Part shown: piece after piece, positions 54,199-64,000 of the stretch | Layout of the letters: each line of letters opens with the position of its first letter | Position numbering within the stretch: position 1 is the stretch's first letter | NCBI RefSeq assembly: GCF_028502605.1 | Contig: NC_079232.1 | Coordinates: 6,324,001-6,388,000 of the forward strand | DNA: 64,000 nucleotides | Source of the DNA: Trichoderma breve | Taxonomy: Eukaryota; Ascomycota; Sordariomycetes; Hypocreales; Hypocreaceae | Direction of reading: 5' to 3' | Program-made: the position numbers and the translations under genes | Notes under the pieces: generated by a model | The model's input: the letters and a program-made list of their open reading frames with translations, nothing else | The model's database searches: none | What the model was told of the DNA's origin: nothing

Positions 54199-55630
54199 AT
54201 GGCGACCGAATCACAGCCTCAAGATCTCCCCATGGATCTTCCCATCATCGACCTCGACATCTACCTCAACAACCCCTCCTCCTCTCCCGCCGTCCAAGCC
54301 GAATGCTCCCGCGCCGCCTCCGCCCTCATCACATACGGCGCCCTGCTGCTGCACGACTCGCGCGTCTCCGAAGCCGACAACAACACCTTCCTCGACCTGC
54401 TCGAGGACTACTTCGCCCAGCCCGAGCAGGACCTCAAGCGCGACGAGCGCCCCGAGCTGAGCTACCAGATCGGCGTCACGCTCGAAAACACCGAGAAGCC
54501 CAAGTGCGCCGTCGACGAGCCCTGCCTGGACGTCATCCAGCGCCTAGACCCGAGCCAGCGGCCGCTCGACATCTCGGCGCACTCGCCCGACCCAAAGTGC
54601 CGCTTCTTCTGGCGCATGGTCGAGCTGCCGCCGTACGAGACGCAGTTTCCGGGGCTCAACGCCGAGAACATTGTGCCCGATGCCGCGCACATCAAGGAGA
54701 GATGGGCACCGACCATGAACCAGTGGGGGAGCTCCATGAAGAATGCGTTAGTCCATGTCTCTGGATCTATACCTTCATTACCATGAAGAGTCTGTTCAAC
54801 AGGAAAACTAACACCAAGATGGCAGCGTCTCCAAGTTGTCTGAAATGACAGCCCTCGGCCTCGGTCTCGAAGCCGACCACTTTAGCTCCGCCGGCCGCTA
54901 CGGGTACGTTCCCTCGCCTCTCTCCTCCTCTTCCTCCTCGATTCATCTCAAACTAACACCAACCCTTCCACAGCCCCCATCTCCTCGCCCCAACCGCCTC
55001 CGACCTCACCAAGTACGGCGCCAAAGACACCATCCTCGCCGGCTTCCACACCGACCTCAACTTCCTCACCATCCATGGCCGCTCCCGCTACCCCGGCCTC
55101 AACATCTGGGCCCGCAACACGGGCTCCCGCATCCCCGTCAAGATCCCGCCCGGCAACTACCTCCTCGTCCAGGCCGGCAAGCAGATCGAGTACATCACCG
55201 GCGGCCTCATCAAGGCCGGCTACCACGAGGTCGTTGTCAACGAGCGCACCCTCGAGGTCATCGAGAGGCGCAAGGCCGAGCTCCCCGACCGGCCCCTCGT
55301 CCGCATCTCGAGCACCCTCTTCTGGCATCTCAATTCTGACTTTGACCTAGCGCCCGTCCCGGCGCTGGCCGAGAAGGCGAAGAAGGTCCGCGAGGAACAG
55401 GCCAAGCTCGGGCGAGACGAGGGCGAGGAAGTGCAGTATCCTGCGACCAAGGTCGGATTCCAGGTGCAAGAGTGAGTAATTTTATATTCCTGTCCTCCCC
55501 CTCGCAACATCGACGTTGTCCCCTCTCCAAATATCAACTTGCTCCCTCTTTCGATATCAACTCGTGAAGTGAAAAAAATTGAACTAACAAATTTGATAGT
55601 GAGCTGAAACACATTGCTTTGATGGCATAA
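54199..55630 (+). CDS. 2-oxoglutarate/Fe(II)-dependent dioxygenase (isopenicillin-N-synthase-like fold)
   Basis: Four exons, 54199-54746, 54826-54903, 54974-55471 and 55600-55630 (introns 79, 70 and 128 nt), give 384 residues. The N-terminal DIOX_N part has LPIIDLDIYLNN and ALITYGALLLHDSRV. The iron triad is His234-x-Asp236 in AGFHTDLNFLT and His293 in AGYHEVVV, and the 2-oxoglutarate-binding Arg319-x-Ser321 is in VRISSTLF. GNYLLVQAGKQIEYITGG lies between. The protein ends with a short conserved-looking tail encoded by the last 31-nt exon (ELKHIALMA). High GC and C-ending codons suggest strong expression and a conserved rather than accessory gene. It couples oxidation of an unknown substrate to 2-oxoglutarate decarboxylation. 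Confidence 0.92.
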
Positions 55631-56060
55631 AACGAGCGAGTCTGGAGCGTTTATAGCTGCGGCAGGCATTTTTGGATATACCCAAAAGTTTATGACCATG
55701 ACATGAAGATATGAAAATAAACACAATGATCTAAGCCATTTTGATCCTACTAGTCACTTGGTGATGATTTTTTATCACGCTTATTACAACAGATGTTGCG
55801 TATCTTTACCTGAGTTGGTAGCAAAAAAGGTTTTATTTCTTTCTCTAACAGCAAAACAAAACAATAGGTATCATGATTAACTAATTCCCATCTCTCTCTA
55901 GGTATCCCTCTAGATTTTATACCATCACACATCATATCAAAACATTCATCTATCATCGAACCGCCAAAAAAAAAAATTACGTCGACAGGCTCCTACTCTT
56001 TCTCTGTCATCTTTATGCTCATATGCAGTTGTTGAAGTTTGCTTTTATACAAGCACCGCT
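55631..56060. other. Convergent intergenic region
   Basis: AT-rich 3' flanks of the dioxygenase and the permease, with an A-run near 55966-55976. No gene. Confidence 0.55.
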
Positions 56061-58095
56061 TTACATCTTGACCTCGGCTGTTTCGGCGGTGCGGCTCACA
56101 TCGTTGCCGACATCTGAGCTGGCGTCTTGCTCCTTTTCCGCCACATTGTCTACAACGACGGAATCAGGCTCGCGCCAAAAGTCCTTCTTGCCCTGGAACA
56201 GGCGAACCAGCCAGGGAGGGAAGAAACCGCCAGGAATTCGCCATGTCCAGGGCTCCTTTTCGTCGTGGTTGGGAGGCACAATGCGGCCGCGAGAGACGTA
56301 TCTCAGGAGTCCTACGATGGAGTTGATGATGATGTACGACATGACACCGGCAATGAGGCCGTTGGCAATCGAGTACGTGAAGGGCATGATGGCAATGGCA
56401 AGGAAAGCAGGGACGGCATCGCCCATGTATTTCCAGTTGATCTCGGTGACGGAGGTGGCCATCATGGATCCGACGAGGATGAGGACACTGCCAGTAGCCC
56501 AGGGCGGGATAGAGGCGAAGATGGGAGCAAAGAAGATGCTGATGAAGAAGCAAATTCCGGTCACGACGGATGTGAGACCAGTCTTGCCGCCTTCAGAGAT
56601 ACCAGCACCGGACTCGACAAAGGCGGTAACAGGTGGAACACCAAAGAGAGCACCGATGGAGATGCTGATGGCGTCGACCATGTAGGCAACAGCGGAACCC
56701 TCGAAATCCTGAGTAACGGGGTCGATGAGGTTGGCGAAACGAGCCATACCGTACAAGGTACCCGTGCAGTCGAGGATGTCGACATAGAGGAAGGTGATGA
56801 GGGCAAGACCAAATTGGCCACCATACGCACTCACATCCCATTCCTGCACGTTGAGCGTGTTCTCGATGCGGTGGAAGTCTACAACCTTCTTGAAGAAGTT
56901 GAACGAGTCATCTCCAACGGGGGTGTGAGGGAAGTAGGTGATGGGCGTGGTTCGGGGCCAGGAGATGATGCTGACGAGGATGATGCCGGCAATGACGGCG
57001 CCCTTGACACGGTACATCATGAGAAGCACGGTAAAGAAACCTCCGCAGAAGATACCGATCCACATGGCGGGGTGGCGCATCTTGTCAAAGCTGGGGCAAG
57101 TGCCGTCGTCGAGCATGTTCTCGGGCGAGCAGCCGGCGAGCGCAAGAGGAGTGTCGGTGGCTCCAGTGATGATACCAAGACCCTCGCTGTAGGTCAGACC
57201 GATGAGGGTCAGGAAGAGGCCAATACCCACGCCAGTAGCCAGCTTAATCGAGTGAGGAATGGCACGGGCAAGCCATTGTCGCATACCGAAGATGGCCAGG
57301 CCCAGGAAAATGAAGCCCTCGACAAAGATGGCAGTCAAGGCGACGCGGTAAGGGACAGGACCAGATCCGTGGAAACCAACTGCATATGGGAGTCAGAATG
57401 CAAGAAGTCTCTTGGGAGTACAGAGATGGTTGAAAGACAAGTCTCGACTTACCGACAGTGTACGCAAAGTAGGCATTCAGACCCATTCCAGGAGCAAGAC
57501 CGACGGGGCTGTGATATAAGAGTCAGATGAATCGTTCCAGATGTCTTTATATCAGACGCAGCTTGTCTTACAGATTAGCCAAGAGGCCCATGAAGAAACT
57601 GGCAAAGGCCGAGATGGCGGCAGTGGCAGTGACGGCATCACGCTTGATGGCCTGGACACACAGGGCGTACTCGTCGTTGGTGTTGCAAATGGGGTCGGCG
57701 GAGCCGCCATTGCAGACGCAGGTACCGCCGGAATCCGAGACAATGGAGGAGTTGACGGCGATGATGTAGGCCATGGCGAAGAAGGTGGCCAGGCCACCGC
57801 GGATCTCGGTGAAGAATTGGGATCCCTTACGCTCCTTGGGCTAAAAGACGTGGAACGAGACATTGTGAGCAAAATGCCATGAGCGATATGAGATGAGACA
57901 GCTTCTTTCATCGATGTCTCGGAAGCTGCCATCCCTGGTGGTGTTGACCGAGCCACGAGGTGTCTCGTGATGTGGCCGAGACCAAGAGGAAGCAAAAAGA
58001 GAGAGGCGACTTACATGACCACAGCCCTCCAACCGGAACCATCTGCCCACCGGACTGACGGCGACCTTCTTGTTGATGTTGTCCATCCACCCCAT
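56061..58095 (-). CDS. azgA-like: Purine permease, AzgA family (NCS2-type xanthine/uracil/purine superfamily)
   Basis: Four exons, 58095-58015, 57840-57572, 57508-57453 and 57379-56061 (introns 174, 63 and 73 nt), give 574 residues, the length of fungal AzgA. It starts with VGRWFRLEGCGH, then RGGLATFFAMAYIIAVNSS in helix 1 and [26 protein letters not shown] in the core. GVPPVTAFVESGAGISEGGKTGLTS is the signature after helix 8, and TGSVLILVGSMM and IMPFTYSIANGLIAG follow. AzgA proteins are H+ symporters for adenine, guanine and hypoxanthine at the plasma membrane. The cytosolic C-terminus (WRIPGGFFPPW...) is normal. Strong GC and codon bias leaves a long antisense open frame that is not a gene. 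Confidence 0.94.
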
Positions 58096-61000
58096 GGCTG
58101 CGAAGTTTGTTTCGTATGGCGACGAAGGGTCGATTTGGGAGTGACGAAAGGACTATACGTCCTCTAGAAGAGAGAGGGAAGACCGGAAAGATTTGCGCGA
58201 TGGAAAAAGCTCTTTTGTATTTTTTTTCGCGTGGTTCGTGGTGGGGCGGCTAGCTAGCGATAGCGGTGGCGGCGAACAGAGAAAAAAAAGGGACCAGGGG
58301 CGAAGGGAAACGCTGCGGGGTGTGTGATTTTGATTGGAATGCTGGTTTGGGTGCTGATTGGCGTTTTCTCTTTCTTTATGTTCGAATGGGCAGTTTCTGA
58401 GACGTCGATGTTGGTGTTGCTTGTTGTTGGTGGTGACGATGAGGGGACTCGACTTTGGTTCCCGCGGGGAGAGGAGAGGGCCAACACTGAGTCGTACCAG
58501 TTCGATGGATGCAACGATGCTCGTACCCGCGATCTGCAGAGTGTTGGGCGCGGGGGGGAAGCAAGAAGCAAGGAGGAGAGGAACCGATTTCGATTCGATT
58601 CGGGTCGGCGGTTAGTCGATATCGATGCTTGGGGCCGTATTATTTATAGCGGGCAGCACATGTATCTACATGTGCTCGGCAGCGTCCAGTCGATAGCTTA
58701 GCCTTCGGTGATTTGCGCAATGGAAACCGAGAGCTGAGCTGCATCCAGGCCAGTCCAAGCCAGGCCAGGCGATGACAAGACAATTGCGATTCCATTAATC
58801 GACGCATCACTTAATCAATTGCGCGCGCTGCGGCGTGTGTGGGAGGGCAGGCAGTGGGCCCGCGAAGCTGGAGAAGGAGCCACCATCGCGTGCGGTATCT
58901 CGTGTGCGGTTAAGCATCTATAGGTAGTACCTACCTAGTACCAGGCAGTACTTAGGCCTGTACGAGTACATGTACATCATGCCAGGCCGTGACGTGACTG
59001 CGTGGCACAAGTATATACGAGTACCCGAGCTGAGCTGAGCTGCTGATAACGAGACGCTCCATCAGTGGATAATGGATTTGATATCCATCGCCTCCATACA
59101 TGTACTAGGGAATTAATAATAGCGGGCTCTCTGTATATCGGCGTGGAGGGCATTCGTAGATGCCTGATACTCATACTGCACTGCACTGTACTGGCAACAT
59201 CCATCCAAATTTGAATAACCGTAGAAATTAGCCCATGGCAAACCCGGGCACTAAAAATCCACACTCAAATTTGCTAGCCCCCAAAGCCGCCATTCTCCCT
59301 CGGTCCGTCTTGCTAGTGTGCACACACGCACATGCCCAATATCCATCCATGCGGTCAGATCGCCGTTGAACAGAAACAAATACACAAAAACGATGCTTCG
59401 TAGTGGTCAGATGCCTCTCTGCCCCGAGCGTTGTATGCAACTCATATCATCTCAGTCCTGTAATTAATCCATCAAGGTCCCAGTTTCCATTTCCATCTTT
59501 CCAAACATGTTCTGGAATTTAACACTCGTCGTAGCCATGGAACCATAAAAGGAACCATAAAAAAAGTCCGAGTGTCTAGAAGAATAATCGGCTTGTCGGC
59601 TGTCTTCCCTTATCTCTGCAGCCCCTCCATAAAATATTTTCTTCCATTTCTTTTCACCCTTCATCAAGCCTCAAACAGGCACAAACGCCGTCTCGATTGC
59701 CCCATCCAGCTAGACCCTGTTCGAGAATTCCATCATGGAAAAGAGGCTAACAAAGGCGGCATGAAAAGAAGAAGCAAAGCAGCCAATCGCACCGCATCGA
59801 TAAGCAAGCCCCCAAAACCCGGGCTTGATTCCGCTCCGGTCCGGGGTCGCCGTTTTGGCGTCTAGTATCAGCAGGTTGGTATGTACGAGTTTGTTGAATC
59901 CGCACGTTGCAAAGAGCTGCTCGGCTCGTTATCAGCATCCATGTGTGTCTTGTTATCTTCTCCGCATTATCGAGATACCTTATCGAATCGCCGTACCTGC
60001 ATCGCTATCTCGACATCGCCCTCCGCAGTATAAACAATTGCCTATCCCCCAGATTCTCGGGAGCCTGCGAGATGGAGGGCGGCGACTCCCGCCAGGCGAC
60101 ATGTCGGGTCTTCCCTGGGTGTGTACTCGATGCTGCTCACAAAGCTCTGCCAGCAAACCCCTCAGGGATGGCGCATACACATACACATACACATACAACT
60201 TACTCCAACGAGAAACAATAAGCCCGCGGCCTATCAGATGGCGTCGTCTACGGAACACGGAACACATGTTTGGGCTGCTGTGCCTTAAAAATCCCGTCTG
60301 GGACTCGTCAGACGAACCCGTGATTCAATTTTCTACACGCATATACGCACATATCTTCATACGAGTACCTTTGAAGCATGCGCTCACACGGCATCACTAC
60401 CTAATCGATCCAAAAGAGCCGTGTATTCGACGACCCCCAATGCTTATCCCACACACGCATCCGAAAGGTCCGTCGGAGTTGTATATAAGTCGGCGACCAC
60501 CTTCAACAGACACTATAAAGCAGTAGTCTCAAAAGGGGACATGACCCGAGGAGCGTCACTCAAAGTTCACAAAACACTTACACGTGTGACGCCGTCCTCA
60601 GCTCTTATACTTGAGCCAACCTTGTCGACAGCTGCGCTTCCAGACGCCGATTCAACTCTTCAGTAACTAAATTCTCACGATTTCCTGACTTTGTCAGCCA
60701 CATGTTGGCAACTGACTCCTGCCTTCCCAGCTCTCTTCAACATGAGCGATCCTGACATTTCATGAAACAGCCATCCTGGATGCCCAACTATTGCAATCCT
60801 TCCCATCAAGTATGGTACCACTGCATGGTGCAGACATGCATTATTGAATTCTCACGTGCCTCGTCTACTGATGCTGTATGACATATTATTTGAAAGGGGT
60901 GCATATATTTCATACTCATGATACAGTAAAAGCTACGGATCGTTCACATACATACATGTGTGTAAAGTTGATAATGTCTGGGTCCTACCAGCGTCAGTAA

Positions 61001-62425
61001 TGATCTGGCAAGCCTACTATTGCCTTCGAGGATCTGCCAGTCGTGCTCGTAAGCATCGCTTTTAGCCTGTCTAGCCATAACCGCAGATCTCAACCCATGT
61101 ACCTGGATATCCAACCATTTAGCTTCACACATAAGCAGCCATAAAATCTCGTCCCCATCAACTCATCAAGAAACACCTTTATGGCCAAGTCAAAAGCCAA
61201 AAACAATGCCACCCGTCGCGCCAAATCTCCCCATCCCCCTCAAGAAACGGAATAAGCCTCTTGCCTAGCCTTCCCGTCCTTGCCGTACCCACGCGATCGC
61301 ACCGAATCTGACGGCACAAGTGACAGAAAATGCCCGCTCATATTTTACGATTTGAAGTGGGAATATGCTCCATACCTTATGCTCAGGCTAAATCTCAATC
61401 TCACCGATCCCTGCTCATGGTTAGTTAACCCGCATCTGAAGAAAAACTGCTGCTTGAAAATAAAAAGGCCTCAAATGATTTGAGACTTACAGACATGGCA
61501 CGACCGACCCCGAAACGCTTCAAGTCGTACGATAACAAACTATCGTCACTTTCAAAAATAAAATCTCATTACAAAACCAAGCATGTCCCTGTAAACGATA
61601 ATACAACATTACATGTTAAACATGCATGGATTCCCTCGTCCGACTCTTCCAAACGCCGCTCCCCCTCTCACAATTTAGCTGCCCGCCGCCGCCAAGCATT
61701 GTGCTTACGCTGCAGATTGCTCGAAATCCTCCCAAGCCTACTTCGTACTCTTACATGTACTGTAGCCACAGGGGTGGTCTCCCTCCACGACCTTCCCCTT
61801 GTAGGCGCATGCACTTCTTTTCCCCAATAGCAGAAGTTTTGCGAAACCGGGGTGCCGATCGCGAAGGGGGGCCAAATTTCGAAGCGAGAAATGATCTCTC
61901 AGGGGATGAAGTCAGCATCACAGGCATATCATGTTGCATTTGCATGATGAACGGGGGAGCTACAGAACCAGGTGCATGATTATCCACTTGATAGTCGAAA
62001 GATGAGCCTTGTTCGAGCGCTCATCTCTTGTCTTTCTTGTTTCCCCTCAGATGGAGCCTTGAAACGGTCGAAAGATGAGTATCGTTCAAGCTACGAGTCT
62101 CCTCCTCTTTTCCCCGAGATGGAGCCTCAACTGCTAATATGGGTCATATCACGAAGCTTACTTCGCATATATCGAGTAGCGTTTCGGCATGATCGGTGTA
62201 GTCATAGAATAGTATTAAATGAAATGTGCTTGCCTTGCGAAAAGACTGGTATATAGCAAAAAATCCCTCCCGAAAACGAATTTATATGCCCTGTTTCATT
62301 CTACATCCCTGCCCATATCTGTATACTCATATCAACGTGAAAATTTTCGAATTAAGTGTAAAAAAATAGCGTCGGTCCAACTTTTGGTGGTGCGAAAGAA
62401 GACGGAGGACAAAAGACAAAGGGAA
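58096..62425. other. 4.3-kb stretch without a supported gene
   Basis: It begins with the permease promoter; TATTTATAG near 58639 is a TATA-like element, far upstream. It contains TAGGTAGTACCTACCT-type sequence at 58920-58940, a (CATACA)n run at about 60173-60195, and near the right end the 3' flank of the receptor gene. Many short open frames on both strands show no domain or coherent splicing. Possibly long UTRs or a non-coding transcript. Confidence 0.5.
60173..60195 (+). repeat. (CATACA)n microsatellite
   Basis: About four copies of the hexamer CATACA in non-coding DNA. Confidence 0.8.
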
Positions 62426-63828
62426 TCAAAGCGTCTCCTCGGATCGGTTGGAGTGATGGCTCTCTGGGGCATTTGCCTTGACCTGGGCCCCCATGTTGGA
62501 CACGAGTCCTGCCTCGTCGTGGCCCAGCTCGAGGGCGCTCTCGTCCACGTCCTTGTCCACTGCTGATCTGTCGACGTGGTATGATCGCGTCAGCATGATT
62601 TCGCCGCGGCCGGTGACGCTGGAGTGGCCAGGGTTTTTGAAGTATGAAGAACCGCGTGTGCGTTGGACGTAGAGGGCGCTGACGGCCGGGAGACAGGCGC
62701 ATATCAAGCCAATGCCTACTTCGGCGTTTCTGGTTTTGACAATCACGTTAGCTTGAGTCGTTCGATCCTCCAGCTGCATAGCAGAACGCAAGATGGCTCC
62801 TTACCCTGACAGAATAACCTTGATAAACACCATAGTCATATTAGTAGAGTTGCGTTGGTCAACAATCATGGCCAATCTATAAATGCTAAACCCCGTAGCA
62901 ACCCCTCCAGCACACAACAGTCCACTAACGCGAAGGCGCTTCCGTCGAGGCAGTTGGAGCGACCAGGTAAGGGGTGTCGGGAGCAGCAGGATGGCCAAAT
63001 CGCTGATGACGCTGATGATGGAGTCGGCCGTGACAATGGCGCTCTGGTTCATGCATTTGCTGGCGTCACCGGTCCAATACGCTGAAATCGGCCAACATAT
63101 GAAGATTTTAATGAAGAAGCCGGAGACGTAGTATGCGACAATCATGCCAATGAAGATGTAGATTCCGATCAGGGTTCGCCGGTGGACGGATCCAAAGACT
63201 CGAATGATGATGACGAGCAGGGCCAGCTTGACGGTCATGGCCATCGGGGCATAGAAGATGGTGGCGGCATAGCAAGACTTTGAACTGGACGTTAGCTTTC
63301 CACACAGGACGCTGAAGGATGTGATTGTTACCTGGAAGTATTTCTCAACCTCTTCCGTTGACACTTCCCATATGTTCAGGCCTCCACCGTGTGCACCGGC
63401 TGCACAGTTGTTAGTGGGACGGCTCACAAAAGCTGTAAAGGGGTAGAAAGACACCACACTTACCAAAGCATGCAGTGATACAGTATCCTAACATAAGCAC
63501 CTAATGCACTTGTCAGTCTTGGATCACATCTTTAATTCTGCCGTCAAAAGTGTCATACATAAGCCGAGTAGGTTGCATCTATTTTGCTTTCAAGTCAGTT
63601 TCTATCAGCCCGCTCGTTGCTTGAGAAACCACTTGACTCACAGTCGTCTGGTGTAAAGCTGCCTCCCAGCACTCTGGTTTTCGCATAGAATCGTATGGCA
63701 ACAAAGATGGAGACAAAGAAGATTGTCAACCCTTGTGTGACATAGTTGACAGTCCTCAAGACATCTTGCGGGTGAGCAAGGTCAGGAATAACGCCTTCAG
63801 GAGGCGGAGCTGCACCGGGATAGCTCAT
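62426..63828 (-). CDS. PTH11/rhodopsin-like seven-TM integral membrane protein
   Basis: Six exons, 63828-63642, 63578-63559, 63500-63464, 63399-63332, 63277-62805 and 62729-62426 (introns 63, 58, 64, 54 and 75 nt, all in phase), give 362 residues. The family pattern is clear: VNYVTQGLTIFFVSIFVAIRFYAKTRVLGGSFTPDDYATYSAY, FAGAHGGGLN, YFQSCYAATIFYAPMAMTVKLALL, a YWTGDASKCMNQSAI loop, DLAILLLPTPLTWSLQLPRRKRLRVSG and LSGNAEVGIGLICACLPAVSALY. These fungal membrane proteins (Pfam Rhodopsin, PTH11-related, without a CFEM domain here) are putative GPCR-like sensors. The last ~95 residues form a charged cytosolic tail. I prefer the ATG at 63828, which gives a short extracellular start; an in-frame ATG farther upstream (63948) is possible. 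Confidence 0.9.
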
Positions 63829-64000
63829 GACAGGCAAAACTTCATGATTCTGTAAGGTAAGGAATAAGGTTGAGAGATGCCGAACGTCAAAGGAACGGCT
63901 ACTGGAAGTGAAAGTTGACAGCAACTTGTGAAAGGGGGGAACATTCACAAGATAAAGGGCTAATGCAGGTGTAATAGGATCTGCTTGGACCCGAAAAGTC

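Noticed and set aside
56127..57530. 467-codon open frame on the plus strand opposite the purine permease
   Set aside because: It is antisense to a well-supported AzgA-family gene, extends across that gene's third and fourth exons and their introns, and its Asp/Glu/Gly-rich product is the expected shadow of GC-biased codons.
60421..60666. 81-codon plus-strand frame and an antisense coiled-coil-like segment
   Set aside because: The frame starts at a GTG, no splice-consistent extension was found on either strand and no family resemblance was seen.

Overview
This window is nuclear DNA from a filamentous ascomycete (Pezizomycotina, most likely Sordariomycetes/Hypocreales and Trichoderma-like). 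The evidence is many short (46-174 nt) GT-AG introns with CTAAC/CTGAC-type branch points, two Zn2Cys6 regulators, HET, PTH11-like and EthD families, an AzgA-type purine permease, and TAGGTA/ACCTACCT-type microsequences common in Hypocreales. The genus is inference. Almost every gene was rebuilt by hand splicing, with reading phase checked across each intron; no transcript evidence was available.

Layout. 1.5-4.8 kb: a divergent pair, an MDR-family oxidoreductase and a 14-TM-type MFS exporter, sharing a promoter that holds nine CGG triplets, mostly 7-9 bp apart. 5.1-7.1 kb: a Ser/Thr-rich secreted (probably wall-anchored) protein and an EthD-fold protein. 8.3-15.1 kb: an Ehrlich-pathway-like group of a pyruvate/2-keto-acid decarboxylase, a five-exon Zn2Cys6 regulator and an aromatic-type aminotransferase, with CCG-N5-CCG motifs upstream of both ends. 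15.2-22.4 kb: a candidate small secreted peptide, a hydroxylaminobenzene-mutase-like membrane protein, an F-box/ankyrin protein, tRNA-Gln(CTG), a candidate two-exon small gene, and an acidic/Gln-rich protein with a degenerate zinc finger.

22.7-33.0 kb: cytochrome P450, tubby-like protein, SDR and a large class-3 (diacylglycerol-type) lipase. 33.2-41.2 kb: a stand-alone SERAC1/NLR-type alpha/beta-hydrolase lacking its nucleophile serine, then a transporter/regulator/SDR group (MCT-like MFS, Zn2Cys6 factor, SDR). 41.9-50.6 kb: DUF1223 thioredoxin-like protein, HET-domain protein, a 1.6-kb array of degenerate direct repeats, and a flavin monooxygenase. 51.4-52.6 kb: an NmrA-like relic and a possible small membrane protein. 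54.2-58.1 kb: a 2-oxoglutarate/Fe(II) oxygenase and an AzgA-family purine permease. 58.1-62.4 kb: a 4.3-kb stretch with no convincing gene. 62.4-63.8 kb: a PTH11/rhodopsin-like membrane receptor.

Functionally the window mixes accessory metabolism (amino-acid catabolism, transport, oxidation), self/non-self-type proteins (HET, NLR-like hydrolase, ankyrin) and a few conserved genes. The most coherent unit is the aminotransferase-regulator-decarboxylase group, which parallels yeast ARO9-ARO80-ARO10. The least explained is the repeat array at 46.7-48.3 kb.
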